Origin: Alteromonas gilva
GTDB taxonomy: Bacteria > Pseudomonadota > Gammaproteobacteria > Enterobacterales > Alteromonadaceae
NCBI RefSeq assembly: GCF_028595265.1
Contig: NZ_JAQQXP010000001.1
Location: 620,001 to 684,000 of the forward strand
Direction: 5' to 3'
Length of the DNA: 64,000 nt
Shown: in pieces, positions 53,231 to 61,895 of the stretch
How the letters are laid out: every line of letters starts with the position of its first letter
Position numbering within the stretch: the stretch's first letter is position 1
The notes under the pieces: generated by a model
What the model was told of the DNA's origin: nothing
What the model saw: only the letters and a program-made list of their open reading frames with translations
The model's database searches: none
Made by a program: the position numbers and the translations under genes

Positions 53231-56200
53231 TTATTTAATACGCACTTTGTTGTTGTTGCTTACCAAGGACGTGAGTTCGGTTTTTAGTGCAGTCAAATAA
53301 GCATCGATATCTTGCTCAGTCTCAAGTACACCCGATTGGCTTACTTTGCGAACAATGGATGCTGTATCCACGGTGACCATTTTCTTGGGAAGAGGTGTTA
53401 CAGGCTTTTCTGCGACCTTGGCGGCATTTTTACCATCCCCCAGTCTGTCTCCATCGGGGCTTGGATAGAGCTTCTGTTGTTTTTGTCGCTCCGCTTCCTG
53501 TTGTTCGATGAATTCGTTGATGACAATGTAGGCATCTTCTTCTAGTGCCTGAGATTCGCTTTGTTCTTGCAAAATGTCTGCGATGGCTTGCAGCTTCTCT
53601 AAACGCTTAATAGCGCTTTGTAATGGCATCAGTACTCGGTTACTTAGTTCATCTGGTGCCTGTGCCTGTTTGATTTGCTCTTGTACCAGACTAATACGAT
53701 GCTCGATGCGCTCTTTGGCATGTTGGCGTTTTTTATCAAGTAACTGCGAGTTGACCTTATCCACTTGCTCAATCAATGGTTCTATATTGCGAATGTATCG
53801 ATAAGGACGAACATTGTCGTAAATTGCCTGAAGTTCTTTTAGCGCTTTGGCAGCTTGCTCATCACCCTCAAGTGCTTTGCGATTACGCTCAAATTCAATC
53901 GTTAATGCAGCGGCTAACCGCTGCCACGTGTTGAATTGGGTTTCGTAGAAGTTTTCCAGATCTTCAAAGTCTTCTTCGAAATCGAGCAAATCGTTGCTGG
54001 CGTCCAAGAACTGGTCGATAAATTGGAAGCTGGATTGGGTTTCAATTAACCCAGCTAAAAGCACGCGACCATGCTCAATTTCATCCTTGCCGGGGTACTG
54101 GCCCGTAGACGCCTTTTGCGCAAAGCCATCAAGCTTGGATTTCATTGTACGCAACTTGTCTTGCGCGGCGTTAAACAGCTCTTTTTCAGTCTCAGGTGCG
54201 TTTACCGAAAACACATCACGATACAACTTGGCTGCTCGTTTTAAGTTTGCTTCCGACTGTTGCTTTATTTTACGTACACGCAGTTCAGCACGCTTACGCA
54301 CCTGAATCAGGTTATCGTACACACTCTTGAGTGGTACTTCCTGTTGGCGCATGTGGAAACAGATTTTGTTAGCAAGAGCTAATCGCGCCATGATCAACAG
54401 AATTTCTTCATCGTTCCAGCCAAACGGACGTTTTGAAAAGCGCTTCACCACATCGTCTGCGGTGGTCACACGCCCGGTATCATCCGCCAATGTGATGTAT
54501 TTCTCGACTTCTAATGTGGCTTCTGGATTAACTTCATCGTCTTTCAGATCCAGACCGATTTGACTGGCGTCATCAGCGACCAATGTTTGCTGTATTTCAC
54601 GGCGTATGTCTCCGGGAAAACGTCGCACAAGTTTGAGCTTGCTGAACGTATTCTCAATCACGTAGCGATAAGCATCATCCAATATCACTGAGACCGAATT
54701 GCCTTTTGGATTAAGCTGAGAGCCAAGCGCGTAGTAATGCGCATCTTTGACCAACTCTTCAAACGCCGTAATTAGACGTTTGTGACGAGAGTGGTTTTCA
54801 GAAGCTTTGTCGCGAAGCAACTGTTCTTGTTCAGGGCGGTTACCCCCTGTCATGCGCAGAAACTTACGGGTCTTTATGAAGGTTCTTAGTTCATCGAAAA
54901 GTTGTTTGTCATCTTCTAACTTGATCAGGATCGCACCATTACCTTCAGCCGAGTTATTCATACACACTGTGTGAATGTACTCTGCATAGTTAGCATCTAT
55001 CGGTGAAATCACCTTAACAACCAAGTCGTTTTCAACCGCACCATCTCTTGGAATACCATTACAAAAACGGCTAACCGGGAACAGTTGGTTGTTTTCGGGG
55101 TAGGTATACTGGTTTTTGCGGCGCAGTACTTCTTCAAAAATGATGTTGCTAAGCTCTGCGGTCTCATCTGAGACCTCAATCTCGGTATGCTGGATTTCCT
55201 TCTCAATTTCTTTTTCTTCATTGGTTAGGAAAATGTATTCATCACCCTGTCGGGCAATCAGCAAGTTTTGCTCCAGCACATTTAGTGCCTGTTCTATTTG
55301 ACGGCGCAGATCAAGCCTGTCTTCATCAACCTTACTGACGCAAAGCGTAACTAAGTTGTCTAAGGTGGACTTGATCACATCCACGTAGCGAATGAGGAAA
55401 AGAGTTTTAAGTATGTTTACGGCAAAACCGGAAATGGAGTCTTTGTCAGAAGCATTGTCGATATCGCGCTTAACCGCTGTGTCTAGGAAGCTCTCAATGG
55501 CCGGATAAAAGCGATAAAGTGGGATTAATGCACCAATCTCTTCGTTGCTGATTTGCTGGGCCGCGCTTTGGAACGCATCTAATAATGAACGCTCGCCTCG
55601 GCTTAAGTGCAAACCTGTCGCCCCGGCTTTGCGAATCGCCTCGAAAATTTTCTGCACCAAAATGTAGTGATATGGCACAAATGGATACGCATGCACAAAA
55701 CTAGTGGCGTCTTTATAGTTAGCCAGTTCCGCTGTGGTCGTTGCATCAAACGCAAGCTGGTTGCGCAGAATATCGCCTTTCTGGTCGTACAGCGATTGCA
55801 GTGCATCACGTGCAGTATTGTCTTTTTCCAGCAAGCGCTTCTCAATTACCTCACTGGTATTCGAGCTGGATAATGACAGTCGCTCAAAACGCCCTTGGAT
55901 TTTTGAAAAGTCATGGCCTTTGGAGCCGGACATCTGGCCGATAACAGCATCAATATCTTCCTGAGACGTTACTACTACCCATGCTCTACCTTCACAGATA
56001 GTACCCAAATTTTCGGTAATAGTTTGCAGCTTCAGCATCATTTGGGTGTTGTTGCCGATGAACTGACCTACTTCATCTACGAAGAACAATACGCGGCGAT
56101 TGATATCCTGATCCAGATATTCCTTCACCCATTTACAGAAGTTGGCCACATCGAGGGAGAAGTTTCTTTCTAGATTATCTACCCACTGCCTTGCAGATTC

Positions 56201-56878
56201 CGCAGACTGCTCAGTCACCTTTGCCAACGCTTCGGCTAGATCATCGCGATAGAAATCATAAGCGTCTCGCTCTGCAACCCAATCGACGGAAGTAAGCTCA
56301 TTGAATACGACTTTAAACTTCTCAAATACCCCTTTGCTGGCGAGCTCTCTCTCTAGGTGGGCAATGTGCGGATGATCGCCACTGAAGCCCATTTCTTCGT
56401 TAAAGACCTTTAGGAATACCTTTAAAATAGCGTTGTCACCATCGTCCGTGTTGGCGCGGCTATCAATGTTGAACAGAATGACGGTGTTGTCTTTATTGAT
56501 AGCAGTATCAATTTCACCCAGTAGGAAACCATCGAGGCCTTTATTTTTGAAAAACTCGATAGCAGTCCGGTCAATTGCGCCGTTATTAGCCCGAATATTC
56601 TTTAACAGGTAAGAGAGGATCTTGATGAAATGGGATTTACCTGAACCGAAGAAGCCACTTACCCAAATACCTAGTTTTCCAGATGCCGCCTTGGCTTTCG
56701 GATCTCTAACTGAAGGCATGTAGGCATCAAAGAATTTCTCAAAGTGTTGGGCCAATTCTTTGGTAATGACATATTCATCCAATTCGGTGAACACGATATC
56801 ATTTTCCGTTTGGTCCGCTTTTACAACACCATTAATTTTGCGCTCAATATCTTTGGTAAATAGTTGTTTAATCTGCAT
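53231..56878 (-). CDS. brxC: BREX type 1 ATPase BrxC
   Basis: This 1215-residue AAA+ ATPase belongs to the BrxC/PglY group. The P-loop GFFGSGKSHFIKIL is near residue 75, a Walker B-like RRVLFFVDEVGQF near residue 265, and long coiled-coil regions occupy the C-terminal third. It is needed for phage exclusion and host methylation in studied BREX systems. The start is supported by AGGGGAA upstream of the ATG. Its frame is intact over its full length, and it lies 19 bp after brxB. Confidence 0.96.
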   Translation of the reverse strand: MQIKQLFTKDIERKINGVVKADQTENDIVFTELDEYVITKELAQHFEKFFDAYMPSVRDPKAKAASGKLGIWVSGFFGSGKSHFIKILSYLLKNIRANNGAIDRTAIEFFKNKGLDGFLLGEIDTAINKDNTVILFNIDSRANTDDGDNAILKVFLKVFNEEMGFSGDHPHIAHLERELASKGVFEKFKVVFNELTSVDWVAERDAYDFYRDDLAEALAKVTEQSAESARQWVDNLERNFSLDVANFCKWVKEYLDQDINRRVLFFVDEVGQFIGNNTQMMLKLQTITENLGTICEGRAWVVVTSQEDIDAVIGQMSGSKGHDFSKIQGRFERLSLSSSNTSEVIEKRLLEKDNTARDALQSLYDQKGDILRNQLAFDATTTAELANYKDATSFVHAYPFVPYHYILVQKIFEAIRKAGATGLHLSRGERSLLDAFQSAAQQISNEEIGALIPLYRFYPAIESFLDTAVKRDIDNASDKDSISGFAVNILKTLFLIRYVDVIKSTLDNLVTLCVSKVDEDRLDLRRQIEQALNVLEQNLLIARQGDEYIFLTNEEKEIEKEIQHTEIEVSDETAELSNIIFEEVLRRKNQYTYPENNQLFPVSRFCNGIPRDGAVENDLVVKVISPIDANYAEYIHTVCMNNSAEGNGAILIKLEDDKQLFDELRTFIKTRKFLRMTGGNRPEQEQLLRDKASENHSRHKRLITAFEELVKDAHYYALGSQLNPKGNSVSVILDDAYRYVIENTFSKLKLVRRFPGDIRREIQQTLVADDASQIGLDLKDDEVNPEATLEVEKYITLADDTGRVTTADDVVKRFSKRPFGWNDEEILLIMARLALANKICFHMRQQEVPLKSVYDNLIQVRKRAELRVRKIKQQSEANLKRAAKLYRDVFSVNAPETEKELFNAAQDKLRTMKSKLDGFAQKASTGQYPGKDEIEHGRVLLAGLIETQSSFQFIDQFLDASNDLLDFEEDFEDLENFYETQFNTWQRLAAALTIEFERNRKALEGDEQAAKALKELQAIYDNVRPYRYIRNIEPLIEQVDKVNSQLLDKKRQHAKERIEHRISLVQEQIKQAQAPDELSNRVLMPLQSAIKRLEKLQAIADILQEQSESQALEEDAYIVINEFIEQQEAERQKQQKLYPSPDGDRLGDGKNAAKVAEKPVTPLPKKMVTVDTASIVRKVSQSGVLETEQDIDAYLTALKTELTSLVSNNNKVRIK

Positions 56879-56897
56879 GAATTTCCCCTAAATCCGT

Positions 56898-57482
56898 TTA
56901 TGGCACTAACTTAAATGCTCTGTAATAGTTATTTGAGTCAATTGTCCCGAAAGGTTTTAACCTCGCCCCATCGTATTCGCCCGGATAGAACAATACGGTG
57001 GGTACGCTGCCAACTTTGGCGTGAAGTGCATTGAGTAAACCGTGGCCGCGAACGATGGGCCATGCGCTTCCTAGGCCATGCAGCAGGATAAATTCGCTTT
57101 TCTCAAGATTGGCTTTCTCAGCGATAAACTCAGCTACTCTGTTTTGCTCCAGCGGGCCTTTGAGTGCATTAAAAAGCGCATCATCACCTCTATCTTGCTG
57201 TAACTTGAATGCACGCTCTGTCAGATTTCGACTATCTAAAATATCAATAATCACTTCAAACAAATTGATGCTTGCGAACTTCCGTCCACGGTTCTTAAGC
57301 TTTCCGGTAATAAAGCTGAGATGTTCACGAACTTCCAATTCTGCATCCGCTGGATAGTCGAATATGTAGAAACCAATTTCATTTCCCAGACCTTTGTTTT
57401 CCAAAAACTCTGCACTTTCAATTTTTTGCAGAATTTGGTCTAGTCGCTCGCGTAATGTCTTTAATTGCTTATACGACGACAT
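56898..57482 (-). CDS. brxB: BREX type 1 protein BrxB
   Basis: This 194-residue BrxB (DUF1788) protein begins MSSYKQLKTLRERLDQILQK. The ATG at 57482 is preferred because GGAGG lies just upstream, within the end of brxA, and this length fits the family; an open frame reaches back to 57629 but that part runs inside brxA. A GLGSAWPIVRGHGLLNALH segment and a final FYPGEYDG are family-like. The biochemical role is not settled; it is a core BREX-1 component. The gene starts 4 bp after the brxA stop. Confidence 0.93.
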   Translation of the reverse strand: MSSYKQLKTLRERLDQILQKIESAEFLENKGLGNEIGFYIFDYPADAELEVREHLSFITGKLKNRGRKFASINLFEVIIDILDSRNLTERAFKLQQDRGDDALFNALKGPLEQNRVAEFIAEKANLEKSEFILLHGLGSAWPIVRGHGLLNALHAKVGSVPTVLFYPGEYDGARLKPFGTIDSNNYYRAFKLVP

Positions 57483-57486
57483 CTGA

Positions 57487-58101
57487 TTAGGCCTCCATTG
57501 CCGCAATGACATCTTCTCTTTCCATTTGTGCAAGTAGCGACCGTACTTCAGGTAATAAGAAGATGTTTTGTAGCTTTTTGGTTCGAGTGGAGTCGATATA
57601 ACCCGCGTCCGCCAATAACTTAAACGCAACCTGAGCTATCTTGTATGTCGAAGTTTCTGACATCGAGCCTAGTTCGGGATAAATGCGAACACTGTCATCC
57701 CAAAAACTTTCCCAGTCTTTCTGATCGATGTATTCACGAAAGACGCGTTTTGCATCGATGACGACATTACGCATGAAATCCGCCAGCATGGGCGAATTAA
57801 TAAGCGTTGCCGCAAACATCAATTGGGTAGCGAGTTCAGTACCACCAAATGCTAGCTTCTCCAAGTAGGCGTTGCTCAGCCCCTCCAATCTCTTTTTGAT
57901 TGTGGCCGCATTGCGCTTGGCCGATGCATCAGAGCGTTTTTGTAAAACGTTTCGATTTACAATGGCATCATGCCAATCATCTGCCGACGGTGATGTTAAT
58001 AAGAGCTCCGCAATTGTCTGTGATTCGCGTAGCATCAGGCTGCCACCGATAAGGTCACCTAAATAGGCTTTATGGTTTTTAATTTTGGCCTGAGCATTCA
58101 T
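57487..58101 (-). CDS. brxA: BREX type 1 protein BrxA
   Basis: This 204-residue BrxA (DUF1819) protein resembles the NusB-like helical fold reported for the family. The pattern YLGDLIGGSLMLRESQTIAELLL near residue 13 and FREYIDQKDWESFWDD near residue 120 are characteristic. Its ATG directly follows the stop of brxR without a gap (TAAATG), so translation is coupled to the regulator. The product is needed for BREX defence in some hosts and may bind DNA. Confidence 0.94.
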   Translation of the reverse strand: MNAQAKIKNHKAYLGDLIGGSLMLRESQTIAELLLTSPSADDWHDAIVNRNVLQKRSDASAKRNAATIKKRLEGLSNAYLEKLAFGGTELATQLMFAATLINSPMLADFMRNVVIDAKRVFREYIDQKDWESFWDDSVRIYPELGSMSETSTYKIAQVAFKLLADAGYIDSTRTKKLQNIFLLPEVRSLLAQMEREDVIAAMEA

Positions 58102-58992
58102 TTATTTATTCTCATTATCGGGTTCATATCCCGGTGCGATTGCTAAATTTTCAGCACCGTAGAGTGTTTGTCTGTTCTTCAGCCAAAGTTGGTATTCTGA
58201 GCCTTGCAACGAGGCATTTGCCGTGCAGTCGACATTCCAACGGCGTAGCAGATATCCTGCCATAGCGGCTCTAACGTTGAGTTCTAACATGCCGTCATTC
58301 ATCGAATAATCCAGCTCAATGGCCGTCGGGTGCTTAATATTTTCTGGATGAGGCACCAATCGCAGCGGCATCATTCGCATCCACTGATGATCGTCTAGCT
58401 TATCCTCACCTCGATTAACCTCTGCATCGATAAGAGTAACCTTTGAGATACGTGTGATAACAAAATCTCGAAAGCTTGAAGATTTTCGGTCGAACGCTCG
58501 AACGTGCCATCGCAATCCGTTATCAACGATACTATGGGGTATGATTTCCCGTGCACCCGACCCGCTACTGAGCGAGGTATAAATAACACTGACGGCCTTT
58601 TTATTGACTGTTGCTTGTACCAAACGGGCAACAATAAAGATATCCGGTATATTGAGCTGGCTGGGTGCTTCTACCGGGAAATCGATATCACCTATCGCAT
58701 CAAGCCCATCTGATATGTGATTTGCCAACTTGGCGAGGGTCTTCTTCGCATCGTGCTCGACCAACGGGGTAAACTCAGGCGTTTGATAATATCTTTTATC
58801 GCGCGAGTCATACTCCATGTTTTGCGGGCATAGCTCTTTGTACAAAGTAATATCGCGTGAAGCAGACGATAAACCTTGTCCGAAGTAATTGACGACTTCG
58901 GACCTCGTAACATGTCCGATAAAAAGAAGTTTGAAGTCGATATATGCAAGTCTTTGCTTTTGAGCAAAGTTCAAGTCTTGCCAACTCATCAT
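58102..58992 (-). CDS. brxR: WYL-domain transcriptional regulator BrxR
   Basis: This 296-residue regulator has an N-terminal winged helix (LAYIDFKLLFIGHVTRSEVVNYFG and SSASRDITLYKEL, residues about 15-55), a middle WYL domain (GLRWHVRAFDRKSSSFRDFVITRI, about 190-215) and a C-terminal region. BrxR-type proteins repress BREX operons by binding inverted repeats and may sense a nucleic-acid or nucleotide ligand via WYL. ATG 58992 or 58989 suits the family N terminus; an open frame up to 59088 adds 32 residues. Inverted repeats lie in the divergent region upstream. It is the first gene of the BREX transcript. Confidence 0.88.
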   Translation of the reverse strand: MMSWQDLNFAQKQRLAYIDFKLLFIGHVTRSEVVNYFGQGLSSASRDITLYKELCPQNMEYDSRDKRYYQTPEFTPLVEHDAKKTLAKLANHISDGLDAIGDIDFPVEAPSQLNIPDIFIVARLVQATVNKKAVSVIYTSLSSGSGAREIIPHSIVDNGLRWHVRAFDRKSSSFRDFVITRISKVTLIDAEVNRGEDKLDDHQWMRMMPLRLVPHPENIKHPTAIELDYSMNDGMLELNVRAAMAGYLLRRWNVDCTANASLQGSEYQLWLKNRQTLYGAENLAIAPGYEPDNENK

Positions 58993-59101
58993 AACCCACC
59001 CATTCCAAATAGTAGACTGAGTGTGTCTCAAAATGATACGGACGTCAATTCGAAACGGGAGCAGAGCATCTATACATTTCGCTATCAATGGCCTTTGTGT
59101 T

Positions 59102-59200
59102 CAAAATATTGTCTGACATTGTGAACAATGTTCAATAATTAAAATTCAATATTTTGTTCATGTATGGCAAGCTATGTTCATAAGTTAATAGATTTGAACA
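59102..59200. promoter_or_regulatory. Cluster of inverted repeats upstream of the BREX operon
   Basis: Three symmetric elements share the half-site TGTTCA/TGAACA: CAAAATATTG (59102-59111) with CAATATTTTG (59147-59156); TGAACAATGTTCA (59122-59134); and TGTTCA (59175-59180) with TGAACA (59195-59200). They fill the 242-bp gap between brxR and the divergent unknown gene. BrxR is the obvious candidate binder. Confidence 0.65.
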
Positions 59201-59234
59201 GCGCAACGAAGCTGACCTAGTTAAAGAGGAAAAG

Positions 59235-59606
59235 ATGAGCACGATAGAGATGACGGACGAGCTGATCAATGATGCATTGGATCCTGACTCATCAAGTTTC
59301 TTTGTTATTGAGCGTGGTACAGACTTTCGGTATCTAATCAAGTTGCACAACGAGTTTGGGCCACTCAATCAGACCATTTTTGCCGATACAGATAATTATG
59401 ATGTGTTCTTTATGAACGGCGAAACACAATGGTTTGAAGAACAGATTATGCCATGGCTATATGAAGACAGTTCTGGATCGATAGAAAAGATAGAGCTTGG
59501 CCCACAGCATTCATTTAATCACCGAAAGTTACCTCGTATATTAGTACAACATGAACCAAGCCTTGCGAATGATCTTAAGACCATGAGAACTGAAGAGGGA
59601 ACTTAA
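59235..59606 (+). CDS. Unknown 123-residue protein, divergent from BREX
   Basis: This acidic cytoplasmic protein has no signal or membrane segment. It is rich in Asp/Glu/Phe/Trp, with NGETQWFEEQIMPWLYED in the middle. AAAGAGGAAAAG upstream of the ATG is a good ribosome site. I do not recognise a family. It is divergent from brxR across the inverted-repeat region, so the two may share control, and it precedes the resolvase gene by one base. Function unknown. Confidence 0.6.
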   Translation: MSTIEMTDELINDALDPDSSSFFVIERGTDFRYLIKLHNEFGPLNQTIFADTDNYDVFFMNGETQWFEEQIMPWLYEDSSGSIEKIELGPQHSFNHRKLPRILVQHEPSLANDLKTMRTEEGT

Positions 59607-59607
59607 A

Positions 59608-60171
59608 ATGGCTTTAATAGGCTTTGCGCGTGTTAGCACTAGGGAGCAAGATCTCTCTTATCAGTTGAAAGCACTCAAAGAAGCAGGGTGCTCCAAAATT
59701 TTTCATGGCAAGCAGTCCGGGGCATCCAGAGAGAACGAGGCTAAGCTTTCAGAGCTCGTCAATTACATAAGAGATGGTGACATTGTTTTAGTAACAAAGC
59801 TGGATAGGTTGGGTCGCTCTTTAAAATCAATTTTGAAGACTATCGACGCAATACATAGTGAAAACGCCTCATTGAAGACCCTCGACGGAGCGATTGATAC
59901 ATCAAATGAATCGCCCTTTGCGAAAGCACAACTAAGTTTGATTGGCACGTTTTCGCAGCTTGAGCGAGATTTAATAGTGTCGAGAACATCAGAAGGAAGA
60001 GAGCGAGCTAAGTCAGAAGGCGTCAGGTTTGGCAGGCCCAGTAAGCTAGATGAGAAAACAAAATCTGAAATCAAGAAGCTATTCAACAATGGCTATGGCA
60101 TGAGTAAAAACCTATTGAGTAAGAAATTTGGTGTATCAAGGATGACGATCGGAAGGATTGTTTCCTCATAG
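59608..60171 (+). CDS. Serine recombinase (resolvase/invertase)
   Basis: This 187-residue site-specific recombinase is of the small serine family. The catalytic Ser10 is in GFARVSTREQ; the conserved LDRLGRSLKSIL segment and the Arg-rich GTFSQLERDLIVSRTSEGR follow. The C-terminal helix-turn-helix (LLSKKFGVSRMTIGRIVSS) binds DNA. Length fits Tn3-type resolvases or Hin-like invertases. It starts one base after the previous stop. It may resolve island co-integrates or invert a segment; no pair of inverted sites was identified. Confidence 0.93.
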   Translation: MALIGFARVSTREQDLSYQLKALKEAGCSKIFHGKQSGASRENEAKLSELVNYIRDGDIVLVTKLDRLGRSLKSILKTIDAIHSENASLKTLDGAIDTSNESPFAKAQLSLIGTFSQLERDLIVSRTSEGRERAKSEGVRFGRPSKLDEKTKSEIKKLFNNGYGMSKNLLSKKFGVSRMTIGRIVSS

Positions 60172-60292
60172 CGGTATTATTATTTCGATATATTGCAATC
60201 AGTGATCGAATCGGGAATGATGTTAAACGATTTGGCTGAAATTTATTGATGCCCGCTTTTCGAAGAAAAATTAACAATACAGGGAAGAACGG

Positions 60293-61201
60293 TTGAAAAA
60301 GATTTTATATCTGGTTTTTGTAAATAACCGCGTTATCAAGCTAATTGGGCATCCAGCACTAGGGATTGTTATCCCGCCCTTAGTCGGTCTTTACTACGGC
60401 ATCCTCGATATATGGGGAGATGATTGGGGCTGGATCAGTGAAAATAAGGAAACGCACGAACTCATTTTCTCAACGTTAGCAGCATTCACCGTCCTAACCT
60501 TGTTTCTCAAAGCCATAGCTGAAACTTCAAGAAGTGAGGTAAACAAAAGATATACCGTTTTATTAGAGTCAATGTTAGATTTTTTCAATACACTTGTTAA
60601 AAAGAAACGTGATAGGTTTTTCAATAAGGCGAAGCATTTGAAGCCAAATGGCGATTTGTTTAAAGCGATTACTCATCCAAAAGATCAGCTGGAGCATGTT
60701 TTGGATGGTACGAAAAAGTTTCTTACGACAGGTTTAGGTGTAGACTCAAAGAATGTAGGCATCACAATCATTCAGGGTGATCCGTCTATCGGGAAGTGGT
60801 GGTATGAGCTTAAGTGTGACATGCAGAAGCAGCACACTAAAGCTAAGGTTCTGATGGAAGGTGAGTCTACTGCTGCTCATTGTTATAGTAGCGGTGATAG
60901 CATCTTCATCCCCGATATCAGGAAAGGGCAGAAAGAAAAAGTTTTTCTTGAATCAGACAGGTCATCAAAAACGGGTCTTGGCTCAATTTTTTGTAAACCA
61001 GTGCGGATTAAAATAAATGGTCTAGAATTTGTTTATATTTTTACTATTGCTGTCTATGCGCAGAACTTATGTTCTCCTTACGATGAGGATGAGTGCAGGG
61101 CATGTGAGAAAATTCTTGATGAGATAGCTGACAGAGTTGAGCTAGAGCTTTACTTACACTCTATGAGACAGTTTAGGGAAATTGGAGGCAAGGTCGCATG
61201 A
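60293..61201 (+). CDS. Membrane-anchored GAF-like domain protein
   Basis: This 302-residue protein has two N-terminal hydrophobic segments (about residues 19-38 and 57-76), a helical linker, and a soluble region from about residue 130 that resembles a GAF-type sensor fold: GVGITIIQGD-like opening, GESTAAHCYSSGDSIFIPDIRKG and GLGSIFCKPVRI. The TTG at 60293 is the start; AGGGAAG lies 5 bp upstream and no ATG is better placed. It overlaps the next small gene by 4 bp. It could sense a ligand or nucleotide and act at the membrane; this is inference, and GAF assignment is by pattern. Confidence 0.6.
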   Translation: MKKILYLVFVNNRVIKLIGHPALGIVIPPLVGLYYGILDIWGDDWGWISENKETHELIFSTLAAFTVLTLFLKAIAETSRSEVNKRYTVLLESMLDFFNTLVKKKRDRFFNKAKHLKPNGDLFKAITHPKDQLEHVLDGTKKFLTTGLGVDSKNVGITIIQGDPSIGKWWYELKCDMQKQHTKAKVLMEGESTAAHCYSSGDSIFIPDIRKGQKEKVFLESDRSSKTGLGSIFCKPVRIKINGLEFVYIFTIAVYAQNLCSPYDEDECRACEKILDEIADRVELELYLHSMRQFREIGGKVA

Positions 61202-61377
61202 GAAAGATTCTTATGAACGAAAAAGGTGAATTCGATAACAGCGAAAAGACTGATTTTCTGATGGCGAAGGCTGTGAAGCTAATGGCTGCTGTCATAAAAA
61301 ACTCTGAAGATGAAGAAACTAGAGAAAGAGTTGTAGTTACCGGTCGAGTCACCGAAAAGGTAGAGCAACAAGGATAA
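61198..61377 (+). CDS. Small 59-residue partner of the GAF-like protein
   Basis: The ATG overlaps the stop of the preceding gene (ATGA). The 59-codon frame is charged and hydrophilic (MRKILMNEKGEFDNSEKTDF ... VTGRVTEKVEQQG), with a short central helix (LMAKAVKLMAAVI). No family is recognised. Translational coupling suggests a functional pair with the membrane protein. It is the last gene of the island. Confidence 0.6.
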   Translation: MRKILMNEKGEFDNSEKTDFLMAKAVKLMAAVIKNSEDEETRERVVVTGRVTEKVEQQG

Positions 61378-61629
61378 CTAGCTTGTATTGATCTGTTAAG
61401 AGCTCTGTTTCAGCTTTGGTAATGAAGATCTGATGAGACAATGCCTACACGACTAAATGTGTAAAGAATTGCATTGTTATGAGCTGAGCCTTAACAAAAA
61501 ATTTTACATTCTTATCATCTTTAATGTTTAAATTATTGTTTTATATGGTAATTGTATTATTTTGTAAGTGGCAAGGTAAATGAAACCGTTCTAGTCCGCC
61601 AACTTTTTGTTTGTAACGAAATTTAAATT
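61378..61629. other. Right end of the island, candidate att site
   Basis: No gene. GTAAAGAAT (61461) and TTTACATTCTT (61503-61513) repeat the left-end arrangement at 33230 and 33278 in the same orientation. TTTTACA and TGTTTAAA flank a 16-bp spacer, a degenerate version of the perfect inverted repeat at 33273-33311. Confidence 0.45.
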
Positions 61630-61655
61630 AAAGCCCTGTTATTACAGGGCTTTTT
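61630..61655 (+). terminator. Terminator, probably the displaced ssb terminator
   Basis: AAAGCCCTG and CAGGGCTTT form a stem around TTATTA, followed by a T-run, with no gene on the plus strand that it could serve nearby except the island's last gene 250 bp before. The sequence resembles the chromosomal terminator at 32333. Confidence 0.75.
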
Positions 61656-61895
61656 ATTACGCGAATGCTTTAATAAAACAGAGACTACCTTTTCTGCATT
61701 GGTCTTGAAACAAACCGTCTTTAGCGACTTTGGATAGCGTTACAGGTGTTGTTCACAAACTCTGGGGCTGAAACGCGCCATTCAATCTGGACTCTATTTC
61801 AAGAAGGCTGTTACCTCATTTAAAAAAGCCTGCATGTTGTGAGCTAAGCAGAACAAGATATGTAGCGCTGTCCTGGTAATTCAATATTATCGGTG

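Larger units (their letters stand above)
33207..61629. mobile_element. Genomic island with recombinase trio and BREX cargo
   Basis: The segment starts after ssb and ends before a terminator that looks like the original ssb terminator. It contains three tyrosine-recombinase-like genes in an overlapping operon at the left end, a serine resolvase near the right end, and defence cargo (BREX type 1) with many unknown genes. Base composition is visibly more AT-rich than the flanks. Both ends share a GTAAAGAwT motif followed 43-49 bp later by TTTACATTCTT (33229/33278 and 61460/61503), in direct orientation, as expected for att sites. Exact boundaries are not certain to the base. Confidence 0.8.

Noticed and set aside
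57483..57629. Longer brxB start at 57629
   Set aside because: The added 49 residues lie within brxA, and the ATG at 57482 has a GGAGG and gives the family length.
33207..61629. The island as a prophage
   Set aside because: No capsid, terminase, portal, tail or lysis genes are present; content is recombinases and defence.
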